From positions 114,985 through 178,984 of the forward strand of contig NSIP01000006.1 in NCBI GenBank assembly GCA_002737725.1: a stretch of 64,000 nucleotides of DNA, read 5' to 3'. Position 1 is the first letter of the stretch. Each line of letters starts with the position of its first letter. This document shows, in pieces, positions 17,375-25,753 of the stretch. Under the pieces are notes generated by a model. That model did not search any database, was not told the origin of the DNA, and saw only the letters and a list, made by a program, of their open reading frames with translations. The stretch is from Rhodospirillaceae bacterium (GTDB lineage: Bacteria > Pseudomonadota > Alphaproteobacteria > Rhodospirillales > Rhodospirillaceae). The position numbers and the translations under genes are program-made.

Positions 17375-17728
17375 ATGGCGACATCTAAATCGGATCTCAA
17401 GGGCTACACGACGGACTTCATCAAATCCGACACCGATAAGGCGGTGTTTTTAGGCAATCCCTTGATGGACGACATGATGACCGCGCTCATCAATCTCGGC
17501 GCTGAAACCTGGGCGAACCGTCGTCGCGTGAAAATTATTGAAATGCTGTTCGAGAAGAACGGTAAAATCTCGCGTGAGATGGTCGAGGCTTACATGCCAA
17601 CGCCTGAACAAGAAAAACAAATGCAAGTCGAGCGTGACGAATTTATCCGCACCGCCTTTGGTCATTTTGCGCGGGGAGCGACAGATATTGTTGCCTTGAG
17701 TACGCTCAATCCGACGTCGAAGAAATAG
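17375..17728 (+). CDS. Conserved-looking 117-residue protein of unknown function
   Basis: I do not recognise a family. The protein is soluble and charged, begins MATSKSDLKGYTTDFIKSD, and is mostly alpha-helical by composition (MMTALINLGAETWANRRRVKIIEMLFEKNGKIS, MPTPEQEKQMQVERDEFIRTAF). The middle resembles small helical proteins that accompany oxygenases, but no motif proves it. A good AGAGGAGG-like site precedes the ATG. It is the first gene of a tight operon: 14 bases to the first Tat methyltransferase-like gene, then the second. A partner or chaperone role for those is inference only. Confidence 0.72.
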   Translation: MATSKSDLKGYTTDFIKSDTDKAVFLGNPLMDDMMTALINLGAETWANRRRVKIIEMLFEKNGKISREMVEAYMPTPEQEKQMQVERDEFIRTAFGHFARGATDIVALSTLNPTSKK

Positions 17729-17742
17729 CGAGGGACGAAGTC

Positions 17743-18927
17743 ATGACCATGCTCAATCGACGCACACTCTTCACCTCAACAGCCGCTGCGGCCACGATTG
17801 CTCAAGACACTTTCTTGGGACGTTCAGCGCAGGCTGCAAACCGCCTGGATGTCGAGCCTAGAGGTACGATAGGTCGGCTGGAACGGCTTCCACGGCTCGA
17901 TCTGGAAAGCCAGCACGACTTTATCACCGGGTTTCGTCAATTCGTGAATGGCGAAATGACGCGAGCTGCCGAGGCGCGGATCAACGCCCTGCTCAAAGCC
18001 AAGGGCCTAGACCCCGCCAGTGACCTGCCGATTGACACAATTCTTGAACACACCGCCAACGATCCCGTTATCGCTAACAGCGCTCGGTCGTGGCTCAGTG
18101 CGCAACAGTTGAGCTGGCGAACCTTGAGGAATGAGTTCCACGGCAACAAGGACGCCTATTTATCCGAGATGGAAGCTGCTGATAAGTCAGGGCCAGGGTC
18201 TCTGGAACTCAATCCAGGAATCGAATTGCCCGATTACACCCGCCACGAGATTCACATTCAGCCCGGTGGGTATGTCGGCGATCCGTTTGCAGGGCATAGC
18301 TATCTTTATGGCACCAACAATTTCTATACCGGGCGTAATAATCAAGATGAGTTGCATATTACTTTAGCCAACGTGCTGCCCTTGCCGGCCGACGGGAAAG
18401 TTATTCGCATTCTCGAGCAGGGCACGAGTTGTGGGCAGTTGGCGGTTGCCTTGAAACAGCGTTTCCCCAACGCCGAGGTATGGGGCATCGATTGCGGCGG
18501 GCCCATGGTGCGGTTTGCCCATATGCGTGCTGCTGATTTGGGAGTCGAGGTACACTTTGCGCAGCGTTTGGCCGAAGACAGCAAGTTCCCGGATAACCAC
18601 TTCGACATTATCACCAACAACATCATGTTCCACGAGGTGTCGCCCGAAGGCATCCACGCCGTTCTCAAGGAATCAATGCGCACGTTGCGCCCCGGCGGCG
18701 TGTATTTCCCAATCGATTTCTTCACCGGCTCACCCCCCTCTAAGACGGCCTTCAGTAAGTTCCGGAGCTGGTGGGATTCGCGCTGGAACGGCGAGCCCTG
18801 GCGGTTGGAGTACGCGGCGTTTGATTTCAATGGCGCCATGCTTAAAGCCGGGTTTGACGTCAACGAGAATGGCCCGGCGGCCAGGCCGGGCACTAAGAGC
18901 AACGTCATGGGCACCAAGCGCGCATAA
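17743..18927 (+). CDS. Methyltransferase-like protein with twin-arginine leader, paralogue 1
   Basis: A 394-residue protein. The N-terminus NRRTLFTST, an Ala-rich stretch and SAQA-AN form a Tat-type leader. A family-specific N-terminal domain follows, with HEIHIQPGGYVGDPFAGHS at about 167-185. Then comes a class I SAM-methyltransferase fold: motif I ILEQGTSCGQ (about 222), AEVWGIDCGGPMVRFA, FPDNHFDIITNNIMFHEV and LRPGGVYFPIDFF. Motif I lacks the usual GxGxG but keeps an acidic residue and two glycines. A methyltransferase carrying an export leader is unusual, because the periplasm has no known S-adenosylmethionine pool. It sits 20 bases before its paralogue. Confidence 0.82.
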   Translation: MTMLNRRTLFTSTAAAATIAQDTFLGRSAQAANRLDVEPRGTIGRLERLPRLDLESQHDFITGFRQFVNGEMTRAAEARINALLKAKGLDPASDLPIDTILEHTANDPVIANSARSWLSAQQLSWRTLRNEFHGNKDAYLSEMEAADKSGPGSLELNPGIELPDYTRHEIHIQPGGYVGDPFAGHSYLYGTNNFYTGRNNQDELHITLANVLPLPADGKVIRILEQGTSCGQLAVALKQRFPNAEVWGIDCGGPMVRFAHMRAADLGVEVHFAQRLAEDSKFPDNHFDIITNNIMFHEVSPEGIHAVLKESMRTLRPGGVYFPIDFFTGSPPSKTAFSKFRSWWDSRWNGEPWRLEYAAFDFNGAMLKAGFDVNENGPAARPGTKSNVMGTKRA

Positions 18928-18947
18928 TCATCAAAAGGAGAACAGCT

Positions 18948-20120
18948 ATGTTTCAGCGTCGTTCATTCCTCCTCTCTTCTGCGGCTGCAGCCGCGGCCGG
19001 GCTTACGGCATTCAAAGCCAACGCCAAGGGTTTGCCCTTAGATATAGAGCCGCGCGGGACCAACGGTATTCTCGAGCGCTTGCCCAGGGTTGATCTGGAA
19101 AGCGCGCAAGATTTTATGACGGGCTACCGCGTATTTATTAATCAGGAACTCAACCGGGCGGCCATGACTCGCTGTAACGAAATCCTGAAAGCCAACGGCA
19201 TACCGCTTGATGCGCCGCTGTCGATGGAAGACACAGTTAAACTCATGGCGCCTGACCCCACGATGGGTCTTTACATCCACAATTGGGAAAATACCCAACG
19301 CGCGATGTGGGCCACGGTGCAGGTGGAGGCCCATAAGAACGCTGACGCCTATATGGACGAAATGGATGGGGCGATGAAGGCCGGTCCAGGTTCGCTGGAA
19401 CTGGATTCAAAGTTGGTGTTGCCGCCTTACGTGAAGCACGAGATCCACATTCAGCCGGGCGGCTATGTGGGCGATCCATTCGCGGGCTATATCTATCTGC
19501 ATGGCCAGAACGTGGTGTTCAGCGGCGGCAACTTCCAGGATAACGCGCAGATTAATTTTGCCAATGCCGTGCCGACACCTGCAGATGGCAAAGTGGGTCG
19601 TGTACTGGAACAGGGGTGCAGTATTGGCCAACTCACCATGGCTTTGAAACTTCGTTTTCCCAAAGCAGAGGTGTGGGGCGATGATGTGGCAGCGCCGATG
19701 CTGCGTTATGCGAAGGTGCTGGCGGTTGATCGCGGCATTGATGTAAATTTCATGCAACAACTCTCGGAACAGAGCAAGTTTCCCACCAACCACTTCGATG
19801 TGGTGATGAACAATTTGCTGTTCCATGAAGTGACGACCGAGGGTGCGCGCGGCATCATCGCCGAGGCCTACCGTACGCTCAGGCCGGGAGGGGTATTTTA
19901 TCCCATCGATTTGTTTACCGGCAGCGCCAAACCCAGTAGCGCCTATAGCCAATTCCGGGCGTGGCAGGATTATCGCTGGAACTCTGAGGTTTGGCGCATG
20001 GAGTACACAGCGCTCGACCTTGAAGGCGAAATGCGCAAGGCCGGTTTCATCGTCAACGAAAAAGGTCCCACGGCGCGCCGTGGGACCGACCGCAACGTGA
20101 TGGGCACGAAGCCCGCCTAA
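18948..20120 (+). CDS. Methyltransferase-like protein with twin-arginine leader, paralogue 2
   Basis: A 390-residue paralogue of the preceding protein. The leader QRRSFLLSS, then Ala-rich to KANAKG, is a strong Tat motif. The shared domain reads VKHEIHIQPGGYVGDPFAG. The methyltransferase fold shows VLEQGCSIGQ (about 219-228), AEVWGDDVAAPMLRYAK, FPTNHFDVVMNNLLFHEV and LRPGGVFYPIDLF. AAAGGAG lies before the ATG. It is the last gene of the three-gene operon and is followed by a bidirectional terminator shared with Rieske paralogue 3. The two Tat copies clearly arose by tandem duplication. Confidence 0.83.
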   Translation: MFQRRSFLLSSAAAAAAGLTAFKANAKGLPLDIEPRGTNGILERLPRVDLESAQDFMTGYRVFINQELNRAAMTRCNEILKANGIPLDAPLSMEDTVKLMAPDPTMGLYIHNWENTQRAMWATVQVEAHKNADAYMDEMDGAMKAGPGSLELDSKLVLPPYVKHEIHIQPGGYVGDPFAGYIYLHGQNVVFSGGNFQDNAQINFANAVPTPADGKVGRVLEQGCSIGQLTMALKLRFPKAEVWGDDVAAPMLRYAKVLAVDRGIDVNFMQQLSEQSKFPTNHFDVVMNNLLFHEVTTEGARGIIAEAYRTLRPGGVFYPIDLFTGSAKPSSAYSQFRAWQDYRWNSEVWRMEYTALDLEGEMRKAGFIVNEKGPTARRGTDRNVMGTKPA

Positions 20121-20143
20121 AAAGTTGACGCCGCTAAGATAAA

Positions 20144-20170
20144 AACCCCGCCAAGTTGGCGGGGTTTTTT
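20144..20170. terminator. Bidirectional rho-independent terminator
   Basis: AACCCCGCC (20144-20152), loop AAGTT, GGCGGGGTT (20158-20166), then a T-run to 20170; A-rich sequence precedes it. It separates the convergent methyltransferase-like operon and Rieske paralogue 3. Confidence 0.9.
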
Positions 20171-20177
20171 GCGGTGC

Positions 20178-21341
20178 TTATTCGGCAGCCTGCGCCATTT
20201 GTTTCTGCGGCGGAACCAACGGCACGGGGTCGAGCACCCAGCCCTTGTCGCTGCGTCGCGCGGGGCTTGGGATCGCGTGAATCACATCGCCTTTGGCATG
20301 GGCAGCATTCAGGGCATCCATGTCGATCTTCCACCCGCGATGCTCGAAACTATCGAGCATATCGCGGTATTGCAAAATCACTTTGTCATGGGGCATCAGC
20401 AGTTCTTTGGTGCGCGACGACGGTGTAATGATCGGCTTTAATTTATCGACGACCACGATGTCTTGGCCAGCAATGACCATGTTGCGTTCGTTGATTTTTT
20501 TATCAAGGAAGCGGTTGAGCCATTGGTACTTCGTAATGCCAACGTTGCGGAAATTCACCAAGAACACGCGGGTTTTATTTTCTGAGATCGGCGCCTCGAA
20601 CATGTACTGATGCATGAACTTGGTCTCGGAAAAGTGGATGAAGGTCCACATGTGGTTCGGGCCAACGGTGCCCGAGCCCGCTTGCATCTTGCCGCCTTCA
20701 GGGCGGAAGCGCTTAAACAGCCAATTCTTCAAGGGCGGTGCGTCGAACGTGGCCAAGAAACCAAAGCCCCACGGATTATTCTTGTGTGGTTCCAGTTGGT
20801 CCATCCGGTATTCGTCTTCCTTCTCACCCTGATTGCCGTGGGTGGGGTGAACATATTCGTTGTGTGCCGGGTCCAAGCCATTCTCGATGGAGCGCTCGTA
20901 GTGGTAGTTGATGTCAAAGCTCATGACGGTCGAGCGCCACTTCGGGTCGTTCTCTTCTTCGATCTCCAAAATTGGCGGACGCTCAGCTTCGGGCAGGTCG
21001 CCCAGGAACGCGAACACGACGCCATACTTTTCTTGAATCGGATAACTGTCGACGCGCGCGCGTGCCGGGATTTTGGCTTTGATTCCGAGCGAGGGAATGC
21101 GCGTGCATTCGCCTTCTGCGTTGAAACGCCAGCCATGATAGGGGCACTGCACGGTGCCGTCTTCTTTGCACTTGCCACCTGCCAGTGAACCGCCGCGGTG
21201 CACGCAGGTATCAGACAAGACCACCGCGCGACCCTTGTTGTCGCGGTAGGCGACAAAGTCGTGTTTGAGTATGCTCACGCGTACCGGCGTGTTGATGAGT
21301 TCGGTTGAAATGGCGACCGGATACCAGAAATTGATGTACAT
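20178..21341 (-). CDS. Rieske non-heme iron oxygenase, paralogue 3
   Basis: A 387-residue oxygenase: Rieske ligands C46/H48 (CVHRG) and C66/H69 (CPYHGW), and mononuclear iron residues D157, H160 and H165 in ENGLDPAHNEYVHP. It is the most divergent of the four (VVLSDTCVHRGGSLAGGKC, extra residues in the catalytic domain) and probably has a different substrate. The C-terminal IPSPARRSDKGWVLDPVP motif is retained. GGGGAGAT precedes the ATG at 21341. It is divergent from paralogue 4, across a 255-base region that can hold both promoters. Confidence 0.9.
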   Translation of the reverse strand: MYINFWYPVAISTELINTPVRVSILKHDFVAYRDNKGRAVVLSDTCVHRGGSLAGGKCKEDGTVQCPYHGWRFNAEGECTRIPSLGIKAKIPARARVDSYPIQEKYGVVFAFLGDLPEAERPPILEIEEENDPKWRSTVMSFDINYHYERSIENGLDPAHNEYVHPTHGNQGEKEDEYRMDQLEPHKNNPWGFGFLATFDAPPLKNWLFKRFRPEGGKMQAGSGTVGPNHMWTFIHFSETKFMHQYMFEAPISENKTRVFLVNFRNVGITKYQWLNRFLDKKINERNMVIAGQDIVVVDKLKPIITPSSRTKELLMPHDKVILQYRDMLDSFEHRGWKIDMDALNAAHAKGDVIHAIPSPARRSDKGWVLDPVPLVPPQKQMAQAAE

Positions 21342-21565
21342 CGAAGATCTCCCCGAGTTCGTGACGTGTTAGTCTCTAGATATTGCTACGCTCATATTAC
21401 CACGATAGATCAATGGTATTCGACCGCTCTGCGGGTGTCTAACCGGGGTATGGCAACCGCCGGGGTCATACAAGGCCACAACTTTCTGGCCTGAACCCCT
21501 AAGAACCCTAGAAAAACTGTCAGTCCAAGCCATTTTTTGCCAAGTCTAGTGAGCCCAAGGCGTCG

Positions 21566-21571
21566 TATAAT
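21566..21571 (+). promoter_or_regulatory. TATAAT -10 box ahead of Rieske paralogue 4
   Basis: A perfect TATAAT 26 bases before the ATG at 21597. No good -35 lies 16-18 bases upstream, so the promoter may need an activator or be weak. The leader would be only about 20 bases long. Confidence 0.4.
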
Positions 21572-21596
21572 ACAAGCTCACTCAAGAGGAATGCGT

Positions 21597-22736
21597 ATGT
21601 TTATCAATTTCTGGTACGCCGCAGCCGAGGCTGCGAAGCTCATAGACCAGCCCATGCATGTCAAAATCCTGGGCCAGGAGTTCGTTCTCTTCCGCGACTC
21701 GCAGGGTAAAGCCCATTGCTTGTCCAATACCTGCATCCATCGCGGTGCGTCGTTGGCCCATGGCAAAGTCAAAGGCGAGGCCATCGAGTGTCCTTACCAT
21801 GGGTGGCAGTTTCGTGGTGATGACGGCGTATGCACAAAAATCCCCTCGCTGGGCAAAGACGCCAAAATTCCCGCTCGTGCCAAGGTCGACAGTTACCCAG
21901 TTCAAGAAAAATATGGCCTCGTGTTTTGCTTCCTCGGCGATTTGCCTGAAGCCGAACGTCCGCCCATCATCGATATCCCCGAATGGGATAATCCGCAGTG
22001 GCGCGTCACCCTAATGACGACGCTGTGGAAGGTGAACACGCTGCGCGGTGTTGAGAATACGCTCGACCCCGCCCATACCGAATTTGTGCATCCAGTCATG
22101 GGTTTTCAGGGCGAGCGCGAAGACTACAATGTTCCGCAAATTGAACCTATCGAGCGTGATTGGGGTACGGGGACGAAAACCAAATTCGTCACACCTGGTG
22201 CCGCTGGCACATTGAAAGCCGAGCTTAAGGGTGGCGCTTTTCAAACTGAAGCGGAAGCCGGGCACCACGGCGCGACAACCACCTACACCTGGATTCAGTT
22301 CAGTCCCGTGTCATGGTCACGCCAGTACACCTTCAACACTCCGGTCGACGCGCATCACACCCAGAAGTTCTTTTTGCAGGCGCGCAACTTTGCGGTCGAT
22401 CCCTCGGGCGATGCACGCATGGATGTGCGCACGCGCGAAGTAATGGATCAGGACCGGGTGGTGATGGAGCGCGTTCAGCCATTTTTTGTGCCGCTCAGCC
22501 CAACCGAGGAAGTGATTGTGCCCGCTGACCGCGTGATCGTGCGTTACCGCGAATGGCAAAAGCAATGGGAAGCTAAGGGCTGGCTGATTGACCTGGATGC
22601 CGTGGTGGCTGCAGGCGAGCACAAGAAGTTTGCGATTCCCTCGCCCGCACGCCGCACCAACAAAGGCTGGGCGCTCGATGCCGTGCCGTTGGTGGGTGCT
22701 GGTGTGGCGGCAAGAGTGGCTGCTGAGTGTCTATGA
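21597..22736 (+). CDS. Rieske non-heme iron oxygenase, paralogue 4
   Basis: A 379-residue oxygenase with C46/H48 (CIHRG), C65/H68 (CPYHGW) and D157/H160/H165 (ENTLDPAHTEFVHP), ending in IPSPARRTNKGWALD. It is very similar to paralogue 2 over the Rieske domain and looks like a recent duplicate of it. I chose ATG 21597, preceded by AGAGGAA and giving MFINFWYAAAE, in line with the other paralogues; the longer frame from 21537 would cover the TATAAT box. It is followed by a hairpin repeat and not by a clear terminator. Confidence 0.9.
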   Translation: MFINFWYAAAEAAKLIDQPMHVKILGQEFVLFRDSQGKAHCLSNTCIHRGASLAHGKVKGEAIECPYHGWQFRGDDGVCTKIPSLGKDAKIPARAKVDSYPVQEKYGLVFCFLGDLPEAERPPIIDIPEWDNPQWRVTLMTTLWKVNTLRGVENTLDPAHTEFVHPVMGFQGEREDYNVPQIEPIERDWGTGTKTKFVTPGAAGTLKAELKGGAFQTEAEAGHHGATTTYTWIQFSPVSWSRQYTFNTPVDAHHTQKFFLQARNFAVDPSGDARMDVRTREVMDQDRVVMERVQPFFVPLSPTEEVIVPADRVIVRYREWQKQWEAKGWLIDLDAVVAAGEHKKFAIPSPARRTNKGWALDAVPLVGAGVAARVAAECL

Positions 22737-22745
22737 ATGCCTGAA

Positions 22746-22785
22746 CCCTCTCCCGCTTGTGGGAGAGGGTAGGGTGAGGGGTTTA
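22746..22785. repeat. Intergenic hairpin repeat of the CCCTCTCCC/GGGAGAGGG type
   Basis: CCCTCTCCC (22746-22754), loop gcttgt, GGGAGAGGG (22761-22769), then TAGGGTGAGGGG. A looser related C-rich stretch with CCTCATCCTCCCC lies near 22845. This sequence type occurs as a dispersed intergenic repeat in many proteobacteria. No T-run follows, so I do not call it a terminator. Confidence 0.65.
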
Positions 22786-22932
22786 GGGACAATGCCCCGG
22801 CCACGACTTTCGTTACGCAGCCACAGAATTGAAAAAAGAAAAAGCCTCATCCTCCCCTTCTCCCATCGCCTCGCGCGTGAGAAGGAATAAAGCGAGCGGG
22901 ATCAAGCCCCAGGATGCCGATTGGTGTTTCGC

Positions 22933-24162
22933 TTACTTCTGTGCGCCGAAGATGTACCAGCCGCCTATGCCATGACGTGGGGCGGGCATATCTCCTTTCA
23001 TGAACTTGGCGAAATTGGCATCTCCAAATGTCGCGCGATTGGGCACCGTAATCTCGTACCCCGTTGCGACAGGAAAGCCGCTTTGCGCACACAACGCCAC
23101 AGGGTCTGAGGCACGGAACGCCGAATACGCGGGCTCGTTGTTATTGAGCGTGTCCCAATCCCAATAGAAGTTGAGATACGCTTCGCAATTTTTGCGTGGC
23201 GGCAACTCCATGTGTGCCATCAGGCCACCCGCCGCTAACATCCGATGGCATTCGGCTAGAATTTTCTTGGTCGATTTCACTGGCACTTCGTGAAAAAAGA
23301 AACTCGAAACAATCAAATCGAAATGCCCATCGGGGAAGGTCGTGCTTTCGGCATTTTGCTGGCTGTAATGAGCCGGAATGCCAACGGCTTCGGCTTTGGC
23401 GTGGCCGTAACGCAGCAAGGGCGCGCCCACATCGATTCCGTAGAGCTCTGCGTCTGGGAAGAGATCGGCATAGGGCAGCAGGTTTTTCCCCGACGCGGTC
23501 CCGATATCGAGGATGCGGCGAGGTTTGAAGTTCGGAAATTTGTTCTTGATGTAATAGGCAACTGACTCGCCAACCGCACCATAGGACCCTTTGAATCCTT
23601 GACGCCAACCCATGGCGCCCGCAAACACCATGCCGCCGAAGGCCACAACGGCACCTTGGGCCACGTCATCTTGCGTATATTCGCTGTAAAAGCAGCCCGG
23701 GATCAGGTGCACATCAAGCGCGCTGACGTAGCGTGGAATTTCAATGGCGGGATTGAGCGTCAATGAGCCGCCCGCGGGCTGATCCGTGGCCGCACGTTTT
23801 GCCACCGCGATCATCTCTGGTAGCACGCGTTCGACGGGCTCTTGTACCGAGGCCCACACCATTTCTTGGGCCACATAGCGCATCGACCCATACACCTCAT
23901 ATGAGAGTTGGCCGGTCATGGCCTTCTCAATCTCATGGCCGGTGCGCGGCATGTGGCCCGTGGTTTTTTTGTAGGCGGGGGCCACTTGCGTTTTGTAGAC
24001 CTGCTCCATATCGCCTTGCTTATCGAACAGCACATGCTTGCGCAGGGCGCTGACATAACGCTGGCGTGCGATCTCGTTATGGTTCGGTTGAAAGAAGCTG
24101 TCGATGTCGGGCAGTGTCGCAGCATTCGCGCGGGGCAATGAGCCGTCAGGCATGGTGTTCAT
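22933..24162 (-). CDS. Class I SAM-methyltransferase, paralogue 3 (no export leader)
   Basis: About 409 residues. The N-terminal domain is related to the Tat pair (VHLIPGCFYSEYTQDD in place of HIQPGGYVGDPFAG). The catalytic fold is clearer: ILDIGTASGKN (about 214-224), AELYGIDVGAPLLRYGHAKA, FPDGHFDLIVSSFFFHEV and LAAGGLMAHMELP. Unlike its two relatives it lacks a twin-arginine leader, so it should be cytoplasmic. The start is uncertain: ATG 24162 or 24153 lack a good Shine-Dalgarno, and the frame is open upstream to 24303, which would overlap the divergent gene. A small-molecule O- or C-methyltransferase is the likely role. Confidence 0.8.
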   Translation of the reverse strand: MNTMPDGSLPRANAATLPDIDSFFQPNHNEIARQRYVSALRKHVLFDKQGDMEQVYKTQVAPAYKKTTGHMPRTGHEIEKAMTGQLSYEVYGSMRYVAQEMVWASVQEPVERVLPEMIAVAKRAATDQPAGGSLTLNPAIEIPRYVSALDVHLIPGCFYSEYTQDDVAQGAVVAFGGMVFAGAMGWRQGFKGSYGAVGESVAYYIKNKFPNFKPRRILDIGTASGKNLLPYADLFPDAELYGIDVGAPLLRYGHAKAEAVGIPAHYSQQNAESTTFPDGHFDLIVSSFFFHEVPVKSTKKILAECHRMLAAGGLMAHMELPPRKNCEAYLNFYWDWDTLNNNEPAYSAFRASDPVALCAQSGFPVATGYEITVPNRATFGDANFAKFMKGDMPAPRHGIGGWYIFGAQK

Positions 24163-24242
24163 CCGTGTGTTTAAACTGGGGCGATGATACACTAAATTCT
24201 GGCCAGGGGTTATCATGACTATGGCTCGTTCGAGGTATGAAA

Positions 24243-25187
24243 ATGACTGACAAGAACACACCAGTTTCCCGTCGCAACGGGCTGATCGCCTCAGGGGCGG
24301 CACTTTTGGCTGGGCAGTCTGCTTCGGCCTGGGATGCCACCAACCAGCAGGTGGCTAATGTGGTTCTGCGCCGCCAGTATGTCGAGGGTCCTTTTGGGCA
24401 AATGCACGTTCGTATGGCTTCGCCTGCCGAAGAAAAGGTAAACACAAAACCGGCGTTGGCCTGCTTTCATTTCACGCCGGGATCGAGCCGGATGTACGAC
24501 CAGATCATGCCGTTGCTGGCCACCGACCGTACTGTCATGGCGATTGATACCCCTGGCTATGGCGCGTCATCGCCGCCGCCGAGCATTCCCAAATTATCTG
24601 ATTATGCGAATGCGATGATTGCCGCGTTGACCGCATTAGGTCATGGACCAAGCGGAAAACCCATCGACCTCTTGGGACATCTGACAGGATCGTTGATCTC
24701 GGTCGAGTTGGCCGTGACGCAGCAAAAATGGATTCGCCGCGTCGTATTGTCGCGCTCGCCCGCCTTCAGTGCCGAAAAGCGAAAAAATTATGTTGTCGAA
24801 ATGGTGGCCTTAGCGGAAGGCCGCAAGACCGATATGAAGGGGCAGTACCTGATCGACCGCCTCAACCGAGGGCTCGGCCAATTGCGCCCCGGAGAGGAGC
24901 CAGCGTTATACATGGGGGCCTTCATCGACAGCGTTACGCCCGGGCATCGCTGGGTTGACGGTGAGGTTGCGGCGATTTCATATCCTGCCGAAGATAAGTT
25001 CCCGTTGATCAAGCAACCCGTACTTCTATTCACATATCCCGATACCGTGGCTGAGGAGTGGAAGCGCCCACCTGGTTTACTGAAAACAGCGATGGTGGTT
25101 CATCTAGCCGAGGCGGGGCCGTGGTTATGGCAGCAGCAAGCCGACCTTATTGCGGGGCACGTGCGGCCTTTTCTTGATCGCGCCTAA
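24243..25187 (+). CDS. Alpha/beta-hydrolase-fold protein with Tat leader, catalytic residues missing
   Basis: A 314-residue protein. The leader VSRRNGLIASGAALLAG with SASA is Tat-like. The fold is recognisable: CFHFTPGSSRMYD (oxyanion region), AIDTPGYGASSPP, and a nucleophile elbow reading GHLTG (about residue 145) where G-x-S-x-G is expected. The C-terminal region that carries the catalytic His in its relatives reads AEAGPWLW, with no His. Both the nucleophile and the His therefore appear lost, so it may bind a ligand without hydrolysing it. I chose ATG 24243 (GAGGT 6 bases upstream) over 24237. It is divergent from methyltransferase 3 and related to the pair at 25.7-27.4 kb. Confidence 0.8.
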   Translation: MTDKNTPVSRRNGLIASGAALLAGQSASAWDATNQQVANVVLRRQYVEGPFGQMHVRMASPAEEKVNTKPALACFHFTPGSSRMYDQIMPLLATDRTVMAIDTPGYGASSPPPSIPKLSDYANAMIAALTALGHGPSGKPIDLLGHLTGSLISVELAVTQQKWIRRVVLSRSPAFSAEKRKNYVVEMVALAEGRKTDMKGQYLIDRLNRGLGQLRPGEEPALYMGAFIDSVTPGHRWVDGEVAAISYPAEDKFPLIKQPVLLFTYPDTVAEEWKRPPGLLKTAMVVHLAEAGPWLWQQQADLIAGHVRPFLDRA

Positions 25188-25482
25188 GCACAGCTTGTTT
25201 TTCGGCTTCATTCTTTTGTTGCGCGATTTTGGCCAGGCGCTCGAAATTGTGCACCATGCTTTCTAGCGCCGCTGTTTCGGCGCCATTGGCGGCAGCGGTC
25301 ATGAGTTTGCCTCGAGCTTTGCGCAGCATCGCCTTGGCTTGCTCGGGCGTGCCTGAAGCTGCGGCCAGTGCGGCGGTCTCGTGCATGGATTTCTCTTCCA
25401 AAGTATCAAGGTTGGTGAGGGTTTTCTTTTCCACTTCGCGGCGCACGAGATCGTTGCTCAAGGCCACGGCATTACGTCGCAA
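25147..25482 (-). CDS. Small helical, coiled-coil-like protein
   Basis: Up to 111 residues, rich in Ala, Glu, Lys and Gln (LDTLEEKSMHETAALAAAS, AKAMLRKARGKLM, LAKIAQQKNEAEKQAVLRR), with the look of a helical bundle or coiled coil; no family recognised. Its 3' end overlaps the end of the convergent Tat hydrolase gene by 41 bases. The only start giving the full length is a TTG at 25482, directly after two stop codons (TAATAA) that end an in-frame 27-codon ORF. It may therefore be the distal part of a single gene interrupted by stops, or a coupled second cistron. An internal ATG (MHETAALAA) is another possible start. Confidence 0.5.
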   Translation of the reverse strand: MRRNAVALSNDLVRREVEKKTLTNLDTLEEKSMHETAALAAASGTPEQAKAMLRKARGKLMTAAANGAETAALESMVHNFERLAKIAQQKNEAEKQAVLRRDQEKAARAPQ

Positions 25483-25485
25483 TTA

Positions 25486-25569
25486 TTAGGCGACACTCTC
25501 GGTCGCAAATCGAAACTCAGTGAGTGGAATAGCCGTCGTTGATAAGACAACCTCAGGACCATCGGTCAT
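25486..25569 (-). CDS. 27-residue peptide ORF upstream of the helical protein
   Basis: ATG at 25569 with GAGG 7 bases before it opens a 27-codon frame, MTDGPEVVLSTTAIPL then TEFRFATESVA, ending in TAATAA. It is in frame with the 111-codon ORF that follows immediately. It could be a leader or small peptide, or the N-terminus of that protein cut off by nonsense mutations. No precursor-peptide motif is recognised. Confidence 0.35.
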   Translation of the reverse strand: MTDGPEVVLSTTAIPLTEFRFATESVA

Positions 25570-25753
25570 GGTCGTACCTCATTTCTTTCTGAAACGCCCC
25601 AAAGGGCATTGCGCACCCTGATTGTCACATTCAGTAACAATTCCACCTTATCAAATGGATTGCTCGCAGGCCAATTATCTCTCGGTTGAGACTTGTCGGG
25701 TGTAATCGGTATGAGGCATGCTTGGTTCAAGTTAAAAGCGGGGAGATTGAGTA

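Noticed and set aside
22746..22785. Hairpin after Rieske paralogue 4 as a terminator
   Set aside because: The stem is strong but no T-run follows; the sequence fits a dispersed intergenic repeat better.
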